Shown here piece after piece: positions 22,638 to 29,941 of a stretch of 36,040 bases of DNA. Position 1 is the stretch's first letter; every line of letters begins with the position of its first letter. The notes beneath the pieces are model-generated. The model was given only the letters and a program-made list of their open reading frames with translations, did no database searches and was not told the DNA's origin. A program made the translations under genes and the position numbers. Where the stretch lies: the NCBI GenBank assembly GCA_937910305.1, contig CALEPS010000115.1, positions 1 to 36,040 of the forward strand, written 5' to 3'. The stretch is from an uncultured Bacteroidales bacterium. Its GTDB lineage: Bacteria > Bacteroidota > Bacteroidia > Bacteroidales > Paludibacteraceae.

Positions 22638-24059
22638 CTATTCTACATTGACGGTAGTCAAGTAGTTGTAACCCGTTTCTTCTTCCCAGACGTTCTCGTT
22701 AGCCAGGCGGATGGAGAAGCGGGGGTCATCATGGATGGAAGGATAGGGGTCGGGCAGGTTGAGATAGAGTTTGTACTGTCCGGGAGCCATATCATTGAGG
22801 GTGCAAGCGAGAGTAAACTTATGATCCTCGCCCGGCAGCCAGAAACGCGGATCGGCTGCCGTTTGCGGATAGACGTATTTCTTGCCGGAGGCAGCGTCCA
22901 CAAAGACGAGTTCCACATCGCGTTTGTTGTTCGGAGCGGCGAAACCTACATTGCGGAGGACGAAATAAGCTTTGAAATCTTCTCCTACTTTCGGGGCCGG
23001 GGTAAGGATGGCTTTATCCAAGACAAAGCGATAGCCGAGTCGGCGGAGCATGATATCCATGGTGCCGTCTCCGCGCCACATACCGGTTACCGACTCGCGA
23101 TAATCCTTATTGATATAGGTCCAGTGGTAACGCTCCATTTGTTTGATAGCATTCTCACCTTCCGAGAATTTTGTTTTCTCGCAAGTTTCTCCACCCATAA
23201 ATGTATATTTGGTATCGGCAGCCCAGAAATCGCGCTCTTCTTGTTTCGCATAGGTTCCTACGTCATTAGTGGAGGAAACGAAGCAGTCGTTATGTCCGGC
23301 TATACGGGCTTTAATCGTGTTTTGGTATGCTTCTTTTTCCGACAGCGGCGTCATAGCGCTGTCGCCATGCATCTTAAGCCAACGCATCTTATAAGACGGG
23401 ATACGAAGTGCTACTTGGCGCGTCTCAGGGACGGCACTCAGCATATGATCCAATACTTCCCAACGCATTTCAAAATCTGCGTCTTTTGTCGGGTTCATTT
23501 TGTAGCCGTTGTCCACGTAGTACCATTCTCCCCACGAACCAAGCCATCCGCATTGCGCACAAAGGATCACATCGGCATTTTTTTGGAGATAAGGACCTAC
23601 CTGGTCGATGTGTTTGTGAATCCATTCGGGGGTAGCGTTCCAAGGTTTATCTTTGGCGTCCATGCTACTTTTATAAGAGAAGCGCACCACGGCTTTAGCA
23701 CCGCCTTTGCGCAGGGCATTCATGTTGGAATCCAAGCGATCGAGAAACGCTTGGGGAATATCGGATTCCATATAATCCGTCAGATAGTAAGAGTTAAGGT
23801 AGAGGGTCATTTTGTTTTCACCGTTGCGGTTATTATTAACCACATCCGCTCTAAGGTGCGAGTTAAGATTAGCCGAGGTATAGTACCCTTGTGCAAACAG
23901 ACCGCGCTCCGGGTTCGGGAAGATTTCGTCCGACTCGGTAAACGTAATGGTGTTTCCTTGGGGTTCAGGTGAATTGGTGTTGCAGGCAGTCATTACCATG
24001 CAGAAAGCAAAGGCAATAATTGAGAATTGAGAATTGAGAATTGAGAATATTTTTTTCAT
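22638..24059 (-). CDS. DUF4874/DUF4832-family lipoprotein, putative glycan-active TIM-barrel protein
   Basis: ATG 24,059 gives MKKIFSILNSQFSIIAFAF and lipobox MTAC (Cys26). The longer reading from 24,128 would run through a terminator hairpin and is rejected. The 473-residue protein has the DUF4874 start (FPNPERGLF) and a glycosidase-like barrel with CGWLGSWGEWYY, whose Glu sits where catalytic acids often lie. The C-terminal DUF4832 region has LRRLGYRFVLDKA, then a beta-sandwich with GQYKLYLNLPDP. No activity is established for the family as far as I know, so the enzymatic role is inference. It follows the surface-lipoprotein gene by 130 bases that hold an intrinsic terminator, and is 60 bases from the GH31 gene. 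Confidence 0.75.
   Translation of the reverse strand: MKKIFSILNSQFSIIAFAFCMVMTACNTNSPEPQGNTITFTESDEIFPNPERGLFAQGYYTSANLNSHLRADVVNNNRNGENKMTLYLNSYYLTDYMESDIPQAFLDRLDSNMNALRKGGAKAVVRFSYKSSMDAKDKPWNATPEWIHKHIDQVGPYLQKNADVILCAQCGWLGSWGEWYYVDNGYKMNPTKDADFEMRWEVLDHMLSAVPETRQVALRIPSYKMRWLKMHGDSAMTPLSEKEAYQNTIKARIAGHNDCFVSSTNDVGTYAKQEERDFWAADTKYTFMGGETCEKTKFSEGENAIKQMERYHWTYINKDYRESVTGMWRGDGTMDIMLRRLGYRFVLDKAILTPAPKVGEDFKAYFVLRNVGFAAPNNKRDVELVFVDAASGKKYVYPQTAADPRFWLPGEDHKFTLACTLNDMAPGQYKLYLNLPDPYPSIHDDPRFSIRLANENVWEEETGYNYLTTVNVE
24019..24049. repeat. Heptamer array coding for part of a signal peptide
   Basis: Four perfect 7-base units (ATTGAGA) in tandem lie inside the DUF4832 lipoprotein signal-peptide region and encode SILNSQFSI on the minus strand. 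Three units span 21 bases, which is seven codons, so the array stays open as long as no unit phase makes a stop. Confidence 0.85.
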
Positions 24060-24078
24060 AGCGATGGAGCTATTTAAT

Positions 24079-24123
24079 AAAAAACGGTACCGGTGTGGGG
24101 CGGTGTGCCACCACACCGGCACC
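24079..24123 (-). terminator. Intrinsic terminator or attenuator inside the PUL
   Basis: On the minus strand a 13-base stem (GGTGCCGGTGTGG with CCACACCGGTACC, one G-T pair) encloses a 12-base loop and is followed by G and six T. The T run ends 20 bases before the next start codon (24,059). There is no room for a promoter after the hairpin. Downstream genes therefore depend on readthrough or on a promoter within or before the hairpin. Confidence 0.85.
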
Positions 24124-24189
24124 TTCAATCAACATTGATTAAGCTTAATTGTGTTGTGGGGTTAAAATTGACTAAGTTCCGGAAACTTA

Positions 24190-25014
24190 TTATTTGTCAA
24201 TCTTAACTTGCAGTTTTGCAGCATGACCTGCAGCATTTTCGTCGGTAGATTCAGCACAAGGCAGGAAGCCAACCGAGCTCCAGTTTTGCTGGATGTCGAA
24301 GCCGATGCCGAACTCGTCAGCCCAGCCTTTGCTATTGCCAGCAGGGATCAACTCACGGAGGAGTTGGATCTCAATGTACTTGTCGTCAATGATCTGGCTG
24401 TTACCGATAGGCATTTCATCTTCACCGATGAGAGCACCCCATTTGAGGCCATCACCATCCGTATAATAACCTTCTTCTTGCCAGTGCTCGGTCCAAGCCC
24501 AACCAGAGCCACCTACTTCACCCCACCATTTGAATACAGCAGGATTGTAGTTGTGCGGTTCTCCCTCTGCAAAGACAGCAGTCTCCAAGAGGATGTCTGC
24601 GTTAGGATCCAGGAACTGATCTCCATAACCGCCGGTCTCGTCGCTGTTATCCACATTCATATAAACGTGGAAAGCAGGCCATCCACGGTCAGTAATCTGC
24701 TCGGGATCGTACTCAACGAGGATGTTGATGTACACTTGGTCTGCATAGACCTTAGCGCTTTTCAGAGCGTCCATTGCAGCGCCAGCAGGGCAAGTGCAAG
24801 AAGCAACAAATTCTGCCGGCAGGGTTGCCCACTCAGCGATGGACTTGTCGCTTACGCTAACCTTGGATACGAATTCGGGGTCTTCGCCTCCGTCACCACC
24901 GTCACCACCGTTACCTCCGTTACCACCTTGGTTGTCCGGAGCGTTTTGAGGTTTACAAGCAAAGAATGCTACAGTTGCAAAGCACATCAATGCAATTTTC
25001 CAATTTGCTTTCAT
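24190..25014 (-). CDS. Surface glycan-binding-type lipoprotein (SusE-position)
   Basis: This 274-residue lipoprotein has lipobox AFFAC (Cys20) followed by a Gly/Asp-rich linker (GGNGGNGGDGGDGGED) that would hold the domain away from the membrane. The rest is a single beta-rich domain with VYINILVEYD, WPAFHVYMNVDNS and YIEIQLLRELIP, resembling family-9 carbohydrate-binding modules and DOMON-like folds. It directly follows SusD, where PULs keep their surface glycan-binding proteins (SusE/F). The binding role is therefore strongly suggested by position. It is small for this class. A terminator hairpin follows about 70 bases after its stop. Confidence 0.7.
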   Translation of the reverse strand: MKANWKIALMCFATVAFFACKPQNAPDNQGGNGGNGGDGGDGGEDPEFVSKVSVSDKSIAEWATLPAEFVASCTCPAGAAMDALKSAKVYADQVYINILVEYDPEQITDRGWPAFHVYMNVDNSDETGGYGDQFLDPNADILLETAVFAEGEPHNYNPAVFKWWGEVGGSGWAWTEHWQEEGYYTDGDGLKWGALIGEDEMPIGNSQIIDDKYIEIQLLRELIPAGNSKGWADEFGIGFDIQQNWSSVGFLPCAESTDENAAGHAAKLQVKIDK

Positions 25015-25069
25015 AATTTTTGTGTTTTTTAGGGGTTAATAAAATAATGTTGATTGTTTTTTTCTATTA

Positions 25070-25114
25070 GTCGAAAGACCGTTCGTTTCACTCACTAAAA
25101 GTCGAAAGTCGAAA
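25070..25114. repeat. GTCGAAA heptamer units downstream of susD
   Basis: GTCGAAA occurs at 25,070-25,076 and twice in tandem at 25,101-25,114, ending five bases before the SusD stop codon. It belongs to the class of arrays abutting stop codons in this window. Confidence 0.65.
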
Positions 25115-25119
25115 GCCGG

Positions 25120-26829
25120 TTAATATCCCGGGTTTTGAGGGATTCCGCTGACGGTCCACTCGTTATTAGGGATAGGATAGATAATGTGCGGTTCGTTAAC
25201 CGGATCCACGATTTTGTACGGTTGCGCGCCGGCGTAGCGTCGATCCATCGGCAGTTTGTTTCGGCACATATCGAAGAGGCGATGTCCTTCCCACGCCAAC
25301 TCCATGCGGCGCTCATCCATTACGATATTGGTGACGGATGAATAGCCCTGGAGATCTCCGGTCGTATAAGTAGGAATACCGGCGCGTGTACGGATGACGT
25401 TGACATCATCCAGCGCTTTTGCATCCTGTCCGGAACGTGCATATGCCTCGGCACGGTTGAGGATGACCTCCGCCCAACGGCACATTACCGGCGAGGAAAG
25501 CATCGGGTTGCCGTCCTGATAACTGAACTTATTGATAAAAATCATCGGGATTGTATAACCGGTACGGAGGGTTACATCGTCGTTGATACGCACCAGACAA
25601 TCCTCGCCCATATAGTTAGCGTGGTATTCGAAGTACGGGCCGGAAGCGTCTTTCTCGCCCTCACCGTTAACCATACGTTTCTCGATAGCATAGGTAGCAT
25701 TATCGGCACCCTTGAAGGAGTAGTTGCCTGCTCCGTCGTCAATGAGGTTGGTCCTGTACTTGATATGCGGAGTTTCCGGATCACCTTCCGCAGCAGGAAT
25801 AGTGACATACACTTTCTTACCCGGGTTGCCCGAGAACTGGGGTATGATAAAACTATTGTAACGCAGATCTTCCGGATGACGCTCATAGAGGTACATAATC
25901 GGGTCAGAAGGATAGACCTCTCCCCAGCCGATACCGTCTTTGAGATACATCGAACCGGTAGAGGACTGGCCGCGGTCATCAGAGGTCTCATGCGCGATGC
26001 AGAAGAGAGTTTCTTTGGAAGTCTTGGCATTCGCGAAATAGGCAGCGTAGTTTACGCCTTGCTCCAGTTTGGAGTCCGGTGCAGCTCCGTTGAGTGCCTC
26101 TTCTACAGTAGCAATACAATCGTCGTATTTCTCCATATAGAGGTAAACGCGGCTGAGTACACCGAGCGCAGCTTCCTTAGACGGATAACCGGCGTTGCCG
26201 CGGGATTTACCCATTAGGTCCGCTGCCTTCCGGAGGTCGAGCACTATCTGGTCATACACTTCGCCGACCGGATTACGAACGGTTACTTCCGAAGAAGTAG
26301 AAGTTCTCAACGGCACACCGAGGTTATCGCGGCCATAACTATAAGGCAGCGCATAGAGCGTAACCAGATGCAAGTGCAGCAGACCACGCATGAAGTATGC
26401 CTCGCCTAATAACTGTTTGCTATCCTCCTTGGTCTCGTCCAAGGTCTCAATAACGGTATTAGTCATGTAGATACCTTTGTATGCCACCATCCAGAGGGTA
26501 CCAACGTTCTTGAGGCCATCATTCATCGAATAGGCGGTAGCCTCATAGAGCGGGTCGGTGGTGTGCGCGGAGAGGCAGATGTTGTCAGCCGGGAACTCCG
26601 AGAGTTGGAAGTAATGGCGCACATAGCAGTTACCCGAAGCATATCCGAGGAAGTCCACTTCGTCCTTCAGGATGGCATACACACCATCCATGATATACTC
26701 CGCTCCTTGAGGGTCTTGGAGCAGCAGGTCACTATTCAACTCATCCGAGGGGAAGGTGTCGAGGTTGCAACTGCTGAAACCGAGCATCATTCCGAGTGCT
26801 ACGGCTAAATATAAAGTTTTCGTTTTCAT
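25120..26829 (-). CDS. susD: SusD/RagB-family nutrient-uptake lipoprotein
   Basis: The 569-residue protein starts at ATG 26,829 with lipobox FSSC (Cys21), then NLDTFPSDEL, the usual SusD opening. Family signatures are present: YKGIYMTNTVIETLDE, then LLGEAYFMRGLLHLHLVTLYALPY (TPR-containing helices), and near the C terminus WAEVILNRAEAYARSGQ and VMDERRMELAWEGHRLFDMCR. SusD proteins cap the SusC barrel at the cell surface and deliver oligosaccharides to it. It lies 44 bases downstream of susC, in the canonical order. The specific glycan cannot be read from sequence. Confidence 0.95.
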   Translation of the reverse strand: MKTKTLYLAVALGMMLGFSSCNLDTFPSDELNSDLLLQDPQGAEYIMDGVYAILKDEVDFLGYASGNCYVRHYFQLSEFPADNICLSAHTTDPLYEATAYSMNDGLKNVGTLWMVAYKGIYMTNTVIETLDETKEDSKQLLGEAYFMRGLLHLHLVTLYALPYSYGRDNLGVPLRTSTSSEVTVRNPVGEVYDQIVLDLRKAADLMGKSRGNAGYPSKEAALGVLSRVYLYMEKYDDCIATVEEALNGAAPDSKLEQGVNYAAYFANAKTSKETLFCIAHETSDDRGQSSTGSMYLKDGIGWGEVYPSDPIMYLYERHPEDLRYNSFIIPQFSGNPGKKVYVTIPAAEGDPETPHIKYRTNLIDDGAGNYSFKGADNATYAIEKRMVNGEGEKDASGPYFEYHANYMGEDCLVRINDDVTLRTGYTIPMIFINKFSYQDGNPMLSSPVMCRWAEVILNRAEAYARSGQDAKALDDVNVIRTRAGIPTYTTGDLQGYSSVTNIVMDERRMELAWEGHRLFDMCRNKLPMDRRYAGAQPYKIVDPVNEPHIIYPIPNNEWTVSGIPQNPGY

Positions 26830-26844
26830 AATTCAATCCTTTTT

Positions 26845-26876
26845 CGTTATTACGTTATTACGTTATTACGAGATTA
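26845..26876. repeat. Octamer array between susC and susD
   Basis: CGTTATTA occurs three times in perfect tandem (26,845-26,868), followed by a variant unit CGAGATTA (26,869-26,876) that contains the SusC stop codon. It makes up most of the gap between the two genes. Confidence 0.85.
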
Positions 26877-29876
26877 GAACGAAATCTCCACACCACCTTG
26901 GAAAGTACGACCTACAGGATAGTTCTCGGAGTAGAAACCGGCGAGGCTGTAGGTGGTTTTCTCCAACGTGATTTCCGGGTCCATACCCGAGAACTTGGTA
27001 GCCGTAAAGAGGTTGTCCGCGCTGAAATAGATACGGCACTTGGTCATGTGCGCTTTCTTGATCAGCGAAATCGGGAAATCGTATCCTACGGTCAGGTTCT
27101 TGAGACGGAAGTAGGAACCATCCTCCAGATAACGTGAAGACACTTGGTTCGCACTCTTATTACCATTCAACTGAGCTTTCGGGTGGGTAGCGATGTCACC
27201 GGGGTTCTGCCAACGGCTCCAGCCGAGTTTGGAGTTCTCTACAGAGAGCTGGTTGTAGCCCAAGTATGCACCATCGGCATCAGATGACTGACGGGTGTAG
27301 TTATAAATCTTATTACCATACTGGAAGTTGGAGTTCATACGGATGAAGATACCGTTCCAACTGAGTTGGGTATTAAGACCACCGGAGAAGAGCGGTGTAG
27401 CTTTACCTACGGCGTGCGCCTGGGTGCCGTTATAATCATTGGTAGTAGTCTTGTTTCCTGCACCGTCGAGTACATAATCGCCGTTTGCATCCACCACGTA
27501 CCAGAGCGGGTCACCGTTAGCCGGATCAACTCCTGCCCATTCCTTCATATACCAGGTATAGATATCCTGTCCTTCTTTAATCTGCTGGTTAACCGAAGAA
27601 GCTTGTTGCTGGATTGGCGTATGGTTCGGCAATTCTACTACTCGGTTCTGGTTGAAACCGATATTGAAGCCTACGTCCCAGCGCCATTTACCGATATTGA
27701 TGATGTTCGCGTCGATGCGATACTCAATACCGCGGTTGCGAACTTTACCCACGTTCTGCATTACCTCATAGAAACCGGATGACGGAGCCAGCGGCACATT
27801 CAGCAGCAGACCCGTGTTGTCGGTCTGGTAGAGGTCGATAGACATATCCACGCGTTTGATAAAGGTCAGGTCTATACCAACGGCTGCCATGTTAGCGGTC
27901 TCCCAGTGGAGATACGGGTTAGCACGGCGGCTCGGGCTTCCTGCCACATGGTTCTGATAGAGGGCATTGAGCGCATAGGTGGAGAGGTATTTATACGCCG
28001 GGATATTGTTGTTACCCACGATACCATAGGAAGCACGGAGTTTCATGAAGGAAACGATGTCCTGACCTTTCATGAAGTCCTCGTTGGAAATAAGCCAGCT
28101 TGCAGCCACAGAGGGGAAGTGACCTACACGATGTTGTGGAGCAAAAACCGAGCTTGCCTCTGCGCGGTAGGTGGCGGTAATGAAATAGCGCTTGTTCCAG
28201 TCGTAAGAAGCCTGGATGAAAGCAGCCCAGCTCTTACCCGGCATGATATAACCGCTGTTGGCAAGAGGCGAAGAAGAGTTAAGGGCGTCCACACCGCTCG
28301 GCATGCCTATACCGGAAGCGGAGGTGTATTCGGTCTGCCAGAAACCATACTCAAATCCCGCCATAGCGTTGAAGGAGTGCTTGTCCCATTGGTAACCACC
28401 CTTCAGTATATTGGTAGTACCGAAAGATTTGCTCATACCAACGTCCTTGCCTACGTAGCCGTTCGGATAAGAAGTGTCGTAGGTACGGGGGTCGATAAAG
28501 GTAGAACTCAACCAGTGACCGGCACCGAAGGTGTTGGTAGTCGTGAAATGGAGCCAATCCGTGAAATGGAGGTTCAGCTGGAGTACACCTGAGAAATCGA
28601 AGTTATCCGATTTGGTGTAGTTGTATTTGGTACCATGGAGTGAGTTCCAGGTCTCCTGGCTCCACCATTTAGCACCGTTATCCGGACGTGCACCATGATC
28701 GATACGTACATATTGGTTGGTCAGGTTACCATTCTCATCATAGGCATATGGGTTGTCCCACGGCATCTTATAGAAAGCATCGCCCAGCATCGTCCAACTC
28801 GACGGATAATCCACTGTCGATTTGGAGAAGTCCAGCTTCACGTTCATATCCAGCCATTTAGCGATGTCGGCTTTGAGCGAAGCGTGACCCGCTACTTTCT
28901 GCATACCGGTAGATTTCAGCGTTCCCTGCTCTCCGAAGTAGTCGAGGGATACGTAATATCCTACGTGCTCGGAACCGCCGTGAACCGCTACGTTGTAGTT
29001 CTGGATTACACCGGTCTTGAAGAACTCGTTCTGCCAATTAATGTCAGGCAACGTATTCAATTTCGGGTAAGTAGCATTAAACACAGTTTTGGAGAAGAAT
29101 GAGCGGTGGTAGTTATAAAGCTCTTCTGCGTTCATCATGCGGTAGTTTCCGAAAAGAGCTTGTTTGCCACCGGCAGTAGCCTTGATGTCCACATGCACTT
29201 TGTCGTGTTTCTTACCGGATTTGGTAGTAACGACGATGACACCGCCTGCAGCGGAAGCACCGTAGATACCGGTAGAACCTGCATCCTTGAGGACGGAGAT
29301 GGTCTCTACGTCATTGGGGTTGAAGGTACCGCCCATGACACCATCAACTACGTAAACAGGGTCGGACCCGGCGGTAATAGAACCTGTACCACGGATACGG
29401 ATCTGCGCCGCATCACCCGGCTGACCGCCTGCGTTAGAAACCGTCAGACCTGCCACTTTACCTTGCAGCATGTTACCGATATCGGAAGTGGTGACATCGG
29501 TCAGTTGGTCTGCTGAAACCGTAACTACCGCTGAGGAAAGTTCGGCTTTCTTTACAGCCGAATAACCCAGAGAGACTACTTCTTGAAGCTGCTGAGCATC
29601 GGTCTCCATGATAATGTTCATGTCCGGCACGGCACGCAGTTCAATCGTTTTGTAGCCCATGTACGACAGTTGGAGTGTCGCTTTGTCGGGTACTGTGAGT
29701 GAGAAGTTTCCGTCGAAATCGGTTACTGTTCCGGTTGATGTACCCATCACCAGAATACTCACGCCAATCATCGGCTCCGATGTGTCAGCATCGATAACCT
29801 TACCTTTTACGTTGATGTCCGCAAAAGCAGAAACACCAACTAAGAGGCTGAGAAAGATTGTCTGAAATCGTTTCAT
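26874..29876 (-). CDS. susC: SusC/RagA-family TonB-linked outer-membrane transporter
   Basis: The 1,000-residue protein has a signal peptide (MKRFQTIFLSLLVGVSAFA). A carboxypeptidase-regulatory-like domain follows (VKGKVIDADTSEPMIGVSI through LQLSYMGYKTIEL, about 20-95). Next come the EVVSLGYSAVKKAELSSAV linker and a plug domain with VAGLTVSNAGGQPGDAAQIR and DPVYVVDGV (about 110-230). A long beta-barrel ends in an aromatic residue (GGVEISF), as needed for barrel insertion. It imports oligosaccharides released at the surface, driven by TonB, together with the SusD protein encoded next. It follows the GH36 gene by 57 bases that hold a CTAG-rich octamer array. Confidence 0.96.
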   Translation of the reverse strand: MKRFQTIFLSLLVGVSAFADINVKGKVIDADTSEPMIGVSILVMGTSTGTVTDFDGNFSLTVPDKATLQLSYMGYKTIELRAVPDMNIIMETDAQQLQEVVSLGYSAVKKAELSSAVVTVSADQLTDVTTSDIGNMLQGKVAGLTVSNAGGQPGDAAQIRIRGTGSITAGSDPVYVVDGVMGGTFNPNDVETISVLKDAGSTGIYGASAAGGVIVVTTKSGKKHDKVHVDIKATAGGKQALFGNYRMMNAEELYNYHRSFFSKTVFNATYPKLNTLPDINWQNEFFKTGVIQNYNVAVHGGSEHVGYYVSLDYFGEQGTLKSTGMQKVAGHASLKADIAKWLDMNVKLDFSKSTVDYPSSWTMLGDAFYKMPWDNPYAYDENGNLTNQYVRIDHGARPDNGAKWWSQETWNSLHGTKYNYTKSDNFDFSGVLQLNLHFTDWLHFTTTNTFGAGHWLSSTFIDPRTYDTSYPNGYVGKDVGMSKSFGTTNILKGGYQWDKHSFNAMAGFEYGFWQTEYTSASGIGMPSGVDALNSSSPLANSGYIMPGKSWAAFIQASYDWNKRYFITATYRAEASSVFAPQHRVGHFPSVAASWLISNEDFMKGQDIVSFMKLRASYGIVGNNNIPAYKYLSTYALNALYQNHVAGSPSRRANPYLHWETANMAAVGIDLTFIKRVDMSIDLYQTDNTGLLLNVPLAPSSGFYEVMQNVGKVRNRGIEYRIDANIINIGKWRWDVGFNIGFNQNRVVELPNHTPIQQQASSVNQQIKEGQDIYTWYMKEWAGVDPANGDPLWYVVDANGDYVLDGAGNKTTTNDYNGTQAHAVGKATPLFSGGLNTQLSWNGIFIRMNSNFQYGNKIYNYTRQSSDADGAYLGYNQLSVENSKLGWSRWQNPGDIATHPKAQLNGNKSANQVSSRYLEDGSYFRLKNLTVGYDFPISLIKKAHMTKCRIYFSADNLFTATKFSGMDPEITLEKTTYSLAGFYSENYPVGRTFQGGVEISF

Positions 29877-29909
29877 GGTTGTTAATTATTTAGTTGATTG
29901 TTTTTGGGG

Positions 29910-29941
29910 CTAGTAGACTAGTATTCTAGTATTCTAGTTCT
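29910..29941. repeat. CTAG-rich octamer array between GH36 and susC genes
   Basis: CTAG recurs at exactly 8-base spacing at 29,910, 29,918, 29,926 and 29,934, with units CTAGTAGA, CTAGTATT, CTAGTATT, CTAGTTCT. The last unit includes the GH36 stop codon. CTAG is usually scarce in bacterial DNA, which makes four in 28 bases stand out. Confidence 0.85.

Noticed and set aside
24060..24128. N-terminal extension of the DUF4832 lipoprotein to 24,128
   Set aside because: It would translate the terminator hairpin and place 23 residues before a perfect lipoprotein signal peptide.
24208..25032. Plus-strand 274-codon open frame opposite the surface lipoprotein gene
   Set aside because: The same interval on the minus strand codes a lipoprotein with lipobox and Gly linker in the correct PUL position.
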